A DNA stretch of 64,000 nucleotides from assembly GCA_037976565.1 (NCBI GenBank), contig CP137668.1, positions 6,136,496 through 6,200,495 on the forward strand, written 5' to 3'. This document shows positions 13,001 through 23,277 of the stretch, piece after piece. Below the pieces are notes generated by a model that saw only the letters and a list, made by a program, of their open reading frames with translations, searched no databases and had not been told where the DNA came from. A program made the position numbers and the translations under genes. Numbering within the stretch: the stretch's first letter is position 1; the number at the start of each line of letters is the position of its first letter. This DNA is from Mesocentrotus franciscanus (lineage: Eukaryota; Echinodermata; Echinoidea; Camarodonta; Strongylocentrotidae).

Positions 13001-16000
13001 GGGGGTCTGAGTTGCAAGACTGTAGACTGTTCTTCATTCGCCTGTACTGTAACTGCTTGAGATCATGGACCTACTACGTAGTAGGTCCATGTTGAGATGC
13101 AACCGATGCAGGCTCCTCACAAACAACACAACGTTAGGCTAAGGCTAATGGCTTTGTGGAATTTTCTTTAAGTGTCAAAATAGAGTCTGAGTCTGCAGAC
13201 TATAAAGTGCAGAGTACAATAAGCAGACAGTGACAGGACAAGGAGGGATGTTAATTCATTTGGGGTTGCCTAGTTACCACTGCTGTGACAATTAAGATAT
13301 CATAATTTTACATGTGCAAATGCTAAATTGCCAAAATGCATGGAGGCCTACATGTAACTCATAATATGGAAAAATGTCCAACTTGCCTTCTACATTTCAA
13401 TTTAAAGATACTATGTCCCTTTTGCAGCCAACATCAAATTCTGTAGAACTTTGCAGGAATTATGAATATGTCATGTATGTCCTATCTGCGAAATTTAAAC
13501 GTTAGCAGTGTCCTAATATTCAAATTATGCAAGGAAACCCGTTTACTTGCTAGACTTCACTGTCAGACACTATTGAGTGACTGACTGGCTTTTTCATCTT
13601 TGGTAATAACATACATACATAAATGAGCTGTAAAGGGTACATGAGCATTTGTCTACATCAATAACCCACTTCTTGTAATGGCCAAAATTAAACTGATTGA
13701 ATCTTTGCGCAGCATAAAACGTACGACCATTCGGTACAATGGTCTGAAAAATCAGACTATTACTTACTGGCTCTATAGCTCCTAAGTCGATTCGACAACT
13801 AATAGTCGTTATTTTCCCACTTAAAGACATTTTCAAGCCCCCTTTTTTGAGGGAAGTTCTAAATTAGTATTGTCTTTCAAATGCTGTTGGAATTTAACCT
13901 TTTCATTTTTTTGGCCTGCAAATGGGACGTAGTAGGCTACCTTTAAAAGCTAAATGTACCTTGTACATGCATGTACAACTAGGGTAATTGCAAGCACAGC
14001 ATATATTACAGTAAATAATGTGAAACTGTAAACCTTAAAGAGAAGGTTGAGTTCTGGTAAGCCTGAGTCAAAACGTTTAACCGACGGTTAAACGACCGCA
14101 TTTATCAAAACCGTTTAGCATTTCTCGCTCCGTTTAACCGTTATTTTCTTGCACTTTGTTACATGCGTGTTGTTTTTGTTTTTGTCCTTAATATTTTGTT
14201 CATATTTACATCGGCACATTGACGCCGATTCATTTGTTTTCAGACCTCCGTATCGGCAACAAAGTCCCGCCAATAATTATTGTTTTTAGACCTCCGTATC
14301 GGCAACAAAGTCCCGCCAATAATTATTGTTTTTAGACCTCCGTATCTGCAACAAAGTCCCGCCATTAATTATTGTTTTTAGACCTCCGTATTGGCAACAA
14401 AGTCCCGCCAATAATTATTGTTTTTAGACCTCCGTATCGGCAACAAAGTCCCGCCAATAATTATTGTTTGTAGACCTCCGTATCGGCAACGAAGTCCCGC
14501 CATTAATTATTGTTTTTAGACCTCCGTATCGGCAACAAAGTCAAGCCATTAATTATTGTTTTTAGACCTCCGTATCGGCAACAAAGTCCCGCCAATAATT
14601 ATTGTTTTAGACCTCCGTATCGGCAACGAAGACCCGCCATTAGTTATTGTTTTTAGACCTCCGTATCGGCAACAAAGTCCCGCCAATAATTATTGTTTTA
14701 GACCTCCGTATTGGCAACAAAGTCCCGCCAATAATTATTGTTTTTAGACCTCCTTATCGGCATAAAAGTCTCGCCAATAATTACTGTTTGTAGACCTCCG
14801 TATCGGCAACAAAGTCCCGCCATTAATTATTGTTTTTAGACCTCCGTATCGGCAACAAAGTCCCGCCATTAATTATTGTTTTTAGACCTCCGTATCGGCA
14901 ACAAAGTCCCGCCATTAATTATTGTTTTTAGACCTCCGTATCGGCAACAAAGTCAAGCCATTAATTAATGTTTTTAGACCTCCGTATCGGTAACAAAGTC
15001 AAGCCATTAATTATTGTTTTAGACCTCCGTATCGGCAACAAAGTCAAGCCATTAATTATTGTTTTTAGACCTCCGTATCGGCAACAAAGTCAAGCCATTA
15101 AATATTGTTTTGGACCTCCGTATTGGCAACAAAGTCCCGCCATTAATTATTGTTTTTAGACCTCCGTATCGGCAACAAAGTCAAGCCATTAATTATTGTT
15201 TTTAGACCTCCGTATCGGCAACAAAGTCCCGCCAATAATTATTGTTTGTAGACCTCCGTATCGGCAACGAAGACCCGCCATTAATTATTGTTTTTAGACC
15301 GCCGTATCGGCAACAAAGTCAAGCCATTAATTATTGTTTTTAGACCTCCGTATCGGCAACAAAGTCCCGCCAATAATTATTGTTTTAGACCTCCGTATTG
15401 GCAACAAAGTCCCGCCAATAATTATTGTTTTTAGACCTCCGTATTGGCAAAAAAGTCCCGCCAATAATTACTGTTTGTAGACCTCCGTATCGGCAACAAA
15501 GTCCCGCCATTAATTATTGTTTTTAGACCTCCGTATCGGCAACAAAGTCAAGCCATTAATTATTGTTTTTAGACCTCCGTATCGGCAACAAAGTCCCGCC
15601 AATAATTATTGTTTGTAGACCTCCGTATCGGCAACGAAGACCCGCCATTAATTATTGTTTTTAGACCGCCGTATCGGCAACAAAGTCAAGCCATTAATTA
15701 TTGTTTTTAGACCTCCGTATCGGCAACAAAGTCCCGCCAATGATTATTGTTTTAGACCTCCGTATCGGCAACAAAGTCAAGCCATTAATTATTGTTTTTA
15801 GACCTCCGTATCGGCAACGAAGTCTCGTTTTTTAATTCCATTTTAAGCCTCTTTTCATGAACATGATTACATGATATGTCTTGTTCGAAATGACAGAATA
15901 TTTGAGAATTTACATACATGTAAAAATACGTGTATTTTCATAACGGTTAAACGAAACCGCCCGTATAAAATTGACGGTTAAACGTTTAGCAAAAAAACCG

Positions 16001-18405
16001 TAATGACTCAGGCCTAAGTTCTGGGGAGAGGTGAAAAATAATTTGTGAGCATTGTATATTAAATGCAAGTGTGGAAGAACATCAGAGAACAAATGTTCCC
16101 TGAAGAGCATGGCTCTTCAAATGCCTTTATATTCTAAATATGACATGTAACAGCTTAAAAATGAGGGCCTACTTTTTATGCTGCACGTATGTGTAGTCCC
16201 ATTTATACATCTCTCTGTGTACAGTGCTTGTTACTTTTACCAACCAAGACTGGGCCAAATTCTTATAATTTTTATGATTCAAGAACCTTGCCGTAATATA
16301 CACACCAATACTTTATGCTACATGGTCAACTTTTTCAGATCGATTCCACACCGTTTCTTTCACAATGCAATCGCACGAACGGAACTCAACTTTATCTTTA
16401 AAAAAAATAGATGTAGATTGAAAACAAAAACAAAGGCATACAGCTGTACATGAAGTTTGTCATAATAGGCCAGAGGCAGATTGTAAATGATTTGGGAAAA
16501 AAGAAAACAAGAACACAAGAAGCATTTGTAGCAAGGCGTTATACACCAAATTAAACTCCAATGTTATACTGACTAATGTTTTGGAGAAAACAAAAATAAA
16601 GTGTATCTGAGGTATTAAAGGTTACTAGATCTACATATAAATGCATTTAAACAAATCAACAGCACACAAGCCATTGAAACTTTGTTTAAGAAAGTGTTCA
16701 GAAACACAACCCCATCCTACTGTGCTGTAGTGTAGTAAAGCACAAAATACAACAAATAATGACACTGTATTCTGTATACAGTGTAGGCTATAGGGCTAAC
16801 ACTAATATGTCATAAGTTTCCACAATTTCTTTGCTAGGCCAATAACAATTTATAATTCAATGGAGATATATGGACACTGACTAGCGAATGCACTGATTTT
16901 AACACATTTTTTGGCTCTATAATTTTTACAGCATCCTTGATATTTTGTATACATGTACAGGTTTGTAGTATGGAAATAAATGGCTATGAGGCTAAGCTTC
17001 TAAACACTTATCTCCCATCAGCATATTGCAGAGCTACCAAAGTGTCACGCATTATGCGTGACTGTCACGCATCGAGGGTCTGAAAAACGCTATCACGCAT
17101 GCTTACGCATGACGCGCACGCGCGATTTCAAAACATACGCCATAGGCTTTACATACACTATATCCTCGCCCGCGCGCAAAATGTCAAGCATAGCTGATCT
17201 TTGACCTTGGCATCTCTGATATTGGTGCTAACCTGACTACAGTCTAATAGTCTGCAAACCACTTTACTGCTTTGAAATGGGTAAAAAAATCATTGAACAT
17301 TAACATTTCATAATGCTGTACAGATGGAATTATCTGGGGAAAATATAAGTTACATGTACATTACAGGGTTAAAATGCAAACATACATGTAATTGCTTCGA
17401 CCTGGATAGAGTCTACACTCTACACAGATAAAGACTCAGATATTGTACATACATAATATACAGGTTTATTTTAGAGTCAAAAATATTTAGACACATCAAA
17501 TATCAAGGGCATTAAATCTGTATACATGTATGTACACACAATCAGCAATCATTCTGAATGCAACACTCGGACAACCTTTTATTTTTGAGTTTTGCTCCAG
17601 TACCCTGTATCATTCAATTCAGTGATAATTTATTACTCTCTCTCTTGATGAGATGGCAACACCAAAATTGTAAGGTCAAGACTTCACTAGATTTACGATA
17701 GTATTGTTTTGCCTTCATTAGGTAGATTCACATATTTTCAACAGATCATCTGTACCAACTGTCTTTAGACTCACTGTTAATATATTGATGATTCTTCATT
17801 TAATGCATTAACATTGAGATCACATTTAATAAGATCTATTTTCTTTTATGTTTAATCAGTTGACTTGTCAAAATAATAAAAAAATCTCCATTTGTATCTA
17901 GATCTAGACTAGAGTCTGTATTGTCTTTAGGTTAAATTAAACTCTGCTTGAGTCAGATTTATTATTATATAATTTTCCTTATGTAACAATAGATCTAGAT
18001 CTATATATTATAGAGTCTAGACTAATTCTATTATTAAATTACAGTACAACTAACATCTAGAGTCTACATGTATTTCATTCAAACCTATCTTTAAATATAT
18101 ACAAAAGATTTGAGATAAAGTCCCGGTCAGACTCAGAGTCAGAGTACCACCCTTGCGCCCATATTAAAGGCCATAAATAAGCTATAAGCTGAGCTGAGCC
18201 AGACCAGAGTCGTAGCGGTTTACAGTAGCTAGGACACGGGCAACTACAGGCGCATGGCTCATTAGCTTTCGGACAGAAGCAGCCGGTAGTCTCCTCCAAC
18301 CTCCAGCAGGATGGATTTCCAAAATCTACATGGTAGTGATGGTACACTTACCAGCTGTAAGATACACAATGTTATCATCGTACACTGCCTCGTACAGCAC
18401 CCCAT
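1032..18405 (-). CDS. NKAIN: NKAIN (Na+/K+-transporting ATPase-interacting protein), exons 1-5, 3' end off window
   Basis: Five coding exons on the minus strand join in frame: 18405-18352, 8763-8626, 6661-6578, 2103-1903 and 1092-1032. All have AG acceptors and GT donors (mostly GTAAGT). Together they give 179 residues of a family that is usually about 200 long. Seen: start MGCC followed by a Cys/Thr-rich hydrophobic first helix; the FDFLGFMWVPML and YQYRPKFMI blocks; a third helix ending in CLYLEAG; the extracellular SWWIEHGFNC segment; the DYRYVEVIHAAVQ block; and the acidic FNEEEDS after the last helix. Known: NKAIN proteins are four-pass plasma-membrane proteins that bind the Na,K-ATPase beta subunit, mostly in the nervous system. 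The last exon (FDFIGGFDPFPLYH-type tail) should lie left of position 1. Intron 1 is about 9.6 kb and full of repeats. The paralogue cannot be assigned. Confidence 0.92.
1130..1262. repeat. GAGAAGAGGAGAA purine microsatellite
   Basis: About 130 bp of almost pure purine on the plus strand, so almost pure pyrimidine in the NKAIN transcript. It sits 40-170 nt upstream of the exon 5 acceptor and extends the polypyrimidine tract. Confidence 0.9.
1903..2103 (-). CDS. NKAIN: NKAIN coding exon 4
   Basis: 201 bp, 67 codons, phase 0/0. It encodes the extracellular loop (LTF, SWW and GC landmarks; possible N-glycosylation at NTS, NCS and NIT) and then GCLLDYRYVEVIHAAVQ, the start of helix 4. The acceptor lies only 24 bp from the end of a SINE at 2128. 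Confidence 0.93.
2128..2333 (-). mobile_element. tRNA-derived SINE, copy 1
   Basis: Read on the minus strand, the head is tRNA-like: A box TAGCTCAGTTGG, an anticodon-arm-like GGTCTCGTAATCC (CGT, tRNA-Thr-like), and B box GGGTTCGAA. A body of about 140 bp follows, ending in GGTAAAATAACC. A near-identical copy lies at 43039-43244 in the same orientation, which defines both ends. It is inserted in NKAIN intron 4. Confidence 0.88.
5990..6118 (+). mobile_element. LINE-like 3' tail with (TTCTA)n end
   Basis: This AT-rich stretch ends in AGACAATAAATGATATATTC followed by repeated TTCTA. A polyadenylation-like AATAAA followed by a short tandem tail is typical of 5'-truncated non-LTR elements. No reading frame remains. 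Confidence 0.45.
6578..6661 (-). CDS. NKAIN: NKAIN coding exon 3
   Basis: 84 bp, 28 codons, phase 0/0. It encodes a Trp-rich helix (IWQLLWLGWNIFIICLYLEA) that matches the family's third transmembrane segment. A CAG acceptor and a GTAAGA donor flank it. Confidence 0.93.
8626..8763 (-). CDS. NKAIN: NKAIN coding exon 2
   Basis: 138 bp, 46 codons, phase 0 on both sides, with a CAG acceptor and a GTAAGT donor. It encodes ERLVFDFLGFMWVPML, a second hydrophobic helix, and the YQYRPKFMIV loop. This is the most conserved part of the family. Confidence 0.95.
10659..11602. mobile_element. non-autonomous element with CAGGGCTGCCAAC terminal repeats
   Basis: The left end CAGGGCTGCCAAC (10659) and the right end, whose complement is CAGAGCTGCCAAC (to 11602), match at 12 of 13 bases. 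The left arm repeats CTCACGC(A/T) motifs. The interior has CpG-rich patches (10985-11045, 11460-11560). The CAGGG start suggests hAT, but no clean 8-bp duplication is visible. A related fragment lies at 17033-17110. Confidence 0.6.
12134..12441. mobile_element. TA-flanked palindromic MITE with perfect inner hairpin
   Basis: Arms of about 80 bp are inverted repeats: 12134-12213 against 12362-12441, beginning TACATAGAGT. The centre holds a perfect 26-bp inverted repeat (12305-12330 / 12338-12363) with a 7-nt loop. TA dinucleotides at both ends suit a Tc1/mariner-type MITE. Confidence 0.75.
13406..13942 (+). mobile_element. TTAA-flanked MITE, copy A (piggyBac-like)
   Basis: TTAA flanks both ends (13402-13405, 13943-13946). 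The left end AGATACTATGTCCC and the complement of the right end, which runs through GTCCCATTTGCAGG, form imperfect terminal repeats. Two more copies lie at 28965-29475 and about 43414-43936 in the same orientation. No transposase frame is present. TTAA targets are typical of piggyBac, so the class is inferred from that. Confidence 0.75.
14058..16016. mobile_element. hAT-type non-autonomous element carrying a minisatellite
   Basis: Terminal repeats TAAGCCTGAGTCA (14058) and, on the complement, TAGGCCTGAGTCA (to 16016) are flanked by an exact 8-bp duplication AGTTCTGG (14050-14057 and 16017-16024). Subterminal GTTTAACCG motifs recur in both arms. An 8-bp target duplication is the hallmark of hAT elements. 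The interior is a 46-bp minisatellite and no transposase is encoded. It lies in NKAIN intron 1. Confidence 0.88.
14236..15830. repeat. 46-bp minisatellite, about 34 copies
   Basis: The unit contains AGACCTCCGTATCGGCAAC followed by AAAGTCCCGCC and an AT-rich linker; starts at 14242, 14288 and 14334 give the 46-bp period. Units differ mainly at CCCGCCAATAATT, CCCGCCATTAATT or AAGCCATTAATT. A block near 15244 recurs near 15611, a higher-order step of 367 bp (eight units). Because 46 is not a multiple of three, frames across it are fortuitous. Confidence 0.95.
18352..18405 (-). CDS. NKAIN: NKAIN coding exon 1
   Basis: The 54 coding bases start at the ATG at 18405-18403 and give 18 residues, beginning MGCC and ending in LQL. 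A GTAAGT donor follows at 18351-18346. The MGCC start with a short hydrophobic run is the family N-terminus, which fixes the start codon. The exon ends in phase 0. Confidence 0.92.
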
Positions 18406-18660
18406 TTTGACGATGTGCTGTTCCTATTATTCTCCAAAGAATGGGTTATCCTCGTATGATATGAAGAGATTGTGAATTTTATTCCATGTAAGCTATGTAT
18501 CCGCCGCCTCCGCAATAATTCCTTCGAAACAAGTACTACTGTATCTCTCTCCCGTACGTACGCGTACCGTATAACGCGTACCGTACGTACACAACAACCA
18601 TAATCACCCTGCCTGTGTGCGTGCGTCCACATGTGACCGCATTACACTAATTTCATAATT
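18406..18660 (-). promoter_or_regulatory. NKAIN 5' UTR / promoter-proximal region (inferred)
   Basis: This is the sequence directly upstream of the NKAIN start codon. It contains CpG-containing palindromic blocks around 18552-18592 (GTACGTACGCGTACC, and ACGCGTACC again). Density of the TACATG motif drops here. No TATA box is obvious, and the transcription start cannot be placed from sequence alone. Confidence 0.35.
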
Positions 18661-19015
18661 GCTTTTCAAATACTACTTCCGCATTTTTATGTAGTTCTGT
18701 GTCTTTTTGCTGACAAAAAAGTGAAGGAGTGATTGGACGGCATAATTTAAAATTTTTGGAAGAATCCCGTAAAATGTTGTAGCTTATATGATGGATTTTA
18801 GGTGTCCTAACATTATGTGTGTGTTAGAATCAAATTAGAACTCAGTCCATCCCGCGGACGTATTTCTCACTCAGTTAATGTGCTTTGTTCGAACCAGCTG
18901 ATTTTTGTTATTGTTTACATTTTCACTTAAATCGTGTACCCGTGTATGTACCAGTTTTCGACCGTTTTTTGAAAATTCGGCAGATATATACCGGTATATA
19001 TAGATAGATAGAGAG
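18661..19015. other. intergenic, nothing recognised
   Basis: AT-rich DNA upstream of NKAIN. It ends in a short GATA/GA microsatellite (19000-19020) at the edge of the next repeat element. Confidence 0.5.
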
Positions 19016-19019
19016 AGAG

Positions 19020-21165
19020 AGGCGGCGCTCCCGGCGCTCCCGGGGGTAGGGGGCACAGTGCCCCCAACTTTGTCAAGTACCCCCAAAGTGTCAAAGTGCC
19101 CATTTTTACTTTGAAAATAGCCCCTTTCTCTTTGCCGGTAAGAAGTGCCTTTTCCCCTTCTGATAAGCGCCCCTTTTATTTTGACACGTGCCCCTCTCCC
19201 TTCTCATAAGTGCCCCTTTTCATCTCTGGTGAGTGGTGAGTGACTCTATTCAGGTGCGAGAAATAGGCCCCCTACCAAATTTTCACATCTAATAATTGCC
19301 CTTTGTACTTTGCCATGCACGTGCCCCTTTTCATTTGTAATATAGGATTTCGCGGCCAATTTCACACTTTTTTCATTCAAGTTCATATTCCGAGCATTCG
19401 AAATCGCGCAAGTCGCACTCGCAGCGTTTAATCAGCTTTCAAATTCAAAATCCGTTCATTCAAATTCACTATCCTTGCAATCAATTGTTAAATCGGGTCA
19501 TGATTCAAATGTAAACTATAGAGCGTACATTTCGTGCAAAGAGCATTCAAATTCATATAATGCCTGCTACAGTACCTCGGTGGTCATTCAAATTCGTAAA
19601 TGAGCAAGCATGTTTTTTTGTTTTTTGTTGATCCACAGGTGACTGGTATTCAGCTTATCATATCTGATTAGACCTACAAAAAAGAGGTAAATATATATAT
19701 ATATGTATATATATAAAGAAAAATGGGGGGCTGGTAAAAGAGAAAAGGGGAGAAAAGTTGAGGGAGAGAGATTGGAGAGAGAGAGAGAGAGAGAATGGGG
19801 AGAGGGTGACATGAGAGAGAGAGAGAATGGAGAGAGGGTGACATGGGAGAGAGAGATAGCGAGAGAGAGAGAGAGAGAGAGAGAGGTACATAAAAATCAT
19901 ACAAAAGAACAATTTGAATGAAAAAGTCTTTTTATTCAAATTTGTGAACAAACTGGAAATGCATTTCAGAGTAATTGAATTTTTTTTTTAATGAGGGAAA
20001 ATGCATTTCCGCAGCACTATACCAGAAATCACCTCCAAATAACTATAGTTTTGATGTTCTAAAAGTAAAACTCTATCAACGTTTCCAATTATTTAGAATA
20101 TGTATACATAACTATACGGAATATTCATGTATATAATTATAATTAGTGATATGATAATCAAACACAATGATCAAAAGGCAACAATATTATTGTCAGATAA
20201 ACAAAAAACATTAACTAAACTGTGGAGATTTCATTGTGTAACAGTGATTAACAATAATTACAAGTAGGCCTAAACAATTAAAACAAAAACAGTTTCCCTC
20301 TTATCTGGAATTCCTCTCAATATATTGAATGCACGTAGTAGGAAATTGATCACCCAAAAGTGAAATTGAATGCCCCAAACTGGCTCATCGTGAGCGCCGC
20401 GTTAAATGCACGAAGTAGCAAATTGTACGCATTCGTGAATTTGATTTCACCGATCATGAATAAGAGTGCTATAAGAATGAAAAAAATAGCGAATTGGCCA
20501 CAAAAACCTATAATTGCCCTTCCCCCTTCTGATAAGTGCCCCTTTTTCATCTCTGATAAGTGCCCCTTTTCAGGTGCGAGAAGTGCCCCCATTTTCACCG
20601 CTGATAAGTGCCCCTTTTCTTTTCTAATAAGTTTCATTTTCCCTTCTGATAAATGCTCCTTTTTTCTCCACAACATGCGTCACTAATATAAAGCGAATTA
20701 GAGCAACTCAAGTTATTTTCGAATTTCCCCCAAAGCTTGCTGGCTACGCTAACTTGCATTTATAATCGATATAATCATGTTACTTATACAAGGTCTTTGC
20801 AGTCTTTCATGATTACATTATGCTTGTAATTTCTCGCACTGCGATCTCGCCAATCTTAAATTTATTGCTCGGTCGCCGCTGTTCGCTCGCTCGAAAATTA
20901 ATGTTCAGACCATCACACCCAACTGCAAAGTATAATGCTTAAGCAGTATTTTGGACCATGTAAAGAGAGAAACAAATATTGAAAACATCCCTGATAATGT
21001 AATCACAATCATGACAATGATAGGGGTATATATATTATACTAATTTCTAAAAAATATATATATTTCCGCTCCATTGCAGGTGACCCTATTTTTATTTTTG
21101 TTTTACCAGAAAGTGCCCTTTTTTGTTGGTGCCTCCCCACTTTGGAAGACGCTCCGCCGCCCCTG
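19020..21165. mobile_element. degenerate element rich in TGATAAGTGCCCCTTTT motifs
   Basis: The left edge GGCGGCGCTCC and the right edge, complement GGCGGAGCGTC, are weak inverted repeats. Inside, variants of GATAAGTGCCCCTTTTC recur at 19060-19340, 20510-20680 and 21105-21150. A GA microsatellite lies at 19760-19885 and a poly-T/AT stretch precedes it. Open frames at 20350-20686 are translations of these motifs and not genes. Confidence 0.45.
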
Positions 21166-21670
21166 TATGTATATATATTATATAGGCGTGAAGAAAATGG
21201 TCTAGGAACGTGAGACGTAGCTGTACTTTACAATTTTATTACGAGCTTTCAGGTTCTGAAGTGCAAACAGATACATACGCCTACATATTCTGGAACACCC
21301 GTGGTCATGTCAGAGTTGAGAATTCTCGCACTTTTATATATATATGTATGAATATATATATTATATACGCATTTTTTTTTTTTTTTTTTTTAATAAATCT
21401 AATTATGTTTGATATCTGCTAATTTCTGCAAAGCTTCTAAAATTGATAATGCACGAACTTATACTCTAAAAGAAACTCTACGGCTAGCGCTTCAAGTACC
21501 AATTACCGATCGGTAAACACAGGTTTCCGACCGATGCGTATAAAGTGGCGTGGTTGTTACGATTGAGTTGATGGATTTTTCAAAGTAAAGCGTGCAATGT
21601 ATAGCCTATCCATCACAGTCTTTTTGTTCTTTTTTGCTCATCAAAATGATAATAAGACAGGGAAATATTG
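21166..21670. other. AT-rich intergenic stretch, nothing recognised
   Basis: It contains AT dinucleotide runs (21165-21185, 21335-21370) and a T20 tract near 21373. No coding signal was found. Confidence 0.5.
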
Positions 21671-21674
21671 GATG

Positions 21675-22030
21675 GGGGACACCCCAACGGCTGTGGCGTA
21701 GCTATGAGGGTACCCTCTCCTCGTATTATGATTAGCGACCCTCTTCTCGTATTATGAATAGCGACCCTCATTCCGTATTATGAATAGCGGTCCATATAAT
21801 AGTGACCCCCAATATAAATTATGAATAGCGCCCCTTCCTCGTGTCTATGAATAGCGACCCCCATTTTGTATTATGAATAACGGTCTTAATGCCTATATAA
21901 AAAGTGACCCCCTTTCCGTTATATGAAAAGCGGTCCTTCATGTATAGGAAGTTGCACGTTATGAATAGCGGTCATTATGACTAGCGAGGTTACCCCCAAA
22001 ATAGTATCCCCTCCTCTTTAAACAATCCTC
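21675..22030. repeat. short degenerate tandem repeat, ATTATGAATAGCG units
   Basis: At least nine variants of TATTATGAATAGCGACCC recur at roughly 30-40 bp spacing. The left edge TGTGGCGTAGCTATGAGG resembles the GGCGTAGC ends of hAT-type elements elsewhere in the window. No matching right end was established. Confidence 0.6.
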
Positions 22031-22764
22031 TAATCGATCCCGAGCTTGCAGTCCCCTATCTCTTATGTAGGCCTACATAGTTACGATTGATAATAATCGC
22101 AGATAAGTTGCAATTAATCGCAACTGTTTATAATATGGGGCCCTGAACCTCACCCCTTCTCACTGAAATGATTAAATTATTTAAATTGGATCTTATTACT
22201 ATACTGACCCCCAGTGTTTTTGTTTGTTTGTTTGTTTAGTTTCTACACATTAAACAAAAATAACGCCTTGCCCCTGCAACGTAACCGCCTGGTTAAAACA
22301 AAAATCAAGATCTGCTGACATTACATTCAAGTTAGCTTACATATTTTCATTATGTGCTCTAGCGTTAGGATTCCCCTTTTCGTGCATCACATTTTTGTGA
22401 CTTTGTGTACGAATTTGTATGAAAAAGAATATAAATATGAATAACAATAAAGTGGTGACGATCTTGTTTCAAAACCTGACTGATGAATAAATATTTTTAC
22501 TCGATCCTTTGGATCACCTGTCTCTTCTTCAAAAATCTTTCTAATTCTATATCAAGAAATAAATTGAGTATGCATGTTCATGTACTTAAATAATTGTTGT
22601 CAACGCTAAAGATTTTTTTGTATTGATTCATCTTTGATTAAAATGGTGTTTCTTTTAATTGAGCAGGGAATGATCCACGATTGTCTTGAACAGGGGGTGG
22701 GGTAAGTAATCGTATTTCCCCATTTTCATTCATATTTCATTTTTCAGGAATCCCTGAGCGTTAT
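22031..22764. other. intergenic, nothing recognised
   Basis: AT-rich sequence with a short (GTTT)n run near 22217. No frame, repeat end or RNA signature stands out. Confidence 0.5.
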
Positions 22765-23277
22765 AATAAAGGGATAGTTGAGTTTTGTTGCAGAGGGCGC
22801 TACACAAAATATTTTTTGTTTGTTTGATCAAAATCGGTTCAGAGACGGCTGAAATATCCATAAATATAACCATTTCTCAAAATATTTGTGGTACCCCACA
22901 AAATAATATTCGGTAATTTTGAACCAGCCGTTGAAAAAGACGAGATAGCGCCTTATACGTTTTATTGGCCAGCCAATGCCAATATTGGCTTTTTGTTGGC
23001 TTTTTCGTGTTGGTTAATACGCACAACCAGCCGGCCCGTGTATTGTTATTATTAATTAATTAATTAGCGGTCACCGTATTTTTTTGGAAGTGGAGCTGAA
23101 TTGGTATGACCGTATTCAATGTAAATTCACACATGTTGGGGTCTAAAATTACCTTACCATAGCAATGTTAGGTTCTAAACGGGCACTAGAAATGCCATAA
23201 ATAAGAATAAGAGCAATAACCATGCACTTTGAAGGCATTTGCGGTCTTAAGTAAAAGAATTCAACTATTCCTTTAAA
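22765..23277. mobile_element. MITE-like element with AAAGGGATAGTTGA ends
   Basis: The left end AAAGGGATAGTTGAGTTTT and the right end, complement AAAGGAATAGTTGAATTCTTT, are imperfect terminal repeats about 510 bp apart. The interior has no frame. The target duplication is not clear. Confidence 0.55.

Larger units (their letters stand above)
3400..17550. repeat. domain of dispersed TACATGTA / TGTACATGTACA palindromes
   Basis: Short runs of the self-complementary motif occur dozens of times across the NKAIN introns. Dense clusters lie at 3415-3545, 7500-7930, 10310-10400 and 12430-12770. In the 45 kb right of the NKAIN start codon only about eight isolated copies were seen. The runs are short and interrupted, so this is not one microsatellite. 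Apart from the exons and elements listed separately, introns 1-3 show nothing else recognisable. Confidence 0.75.

Noticed and set aside
14556..15159. Open frames with repeated LDLRIGNK-type peptides
   Set aside because: They are readings of the 46-bp minisatellite. The unit is not a multiple of three and the frames break at every unit-length change.
14236..15830. CRISPR array
   Set aside because: Units are contiguous 46-mers without unique spacers, and the locus is a eukaryotic transposon in an intron.
18075..18347. 90-codon minus-strand frame with Cys-rich stretch next to NKAIN exon 1
   Set aside because: It lies in intron 1 beyond a strong GTAAGT donor, and the NKAIN frame continues correctly at 8763.
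19588..19951. Ser/Leu-rich frames on both strands
   Set aside because: They come from a GA/CT microsatellite.
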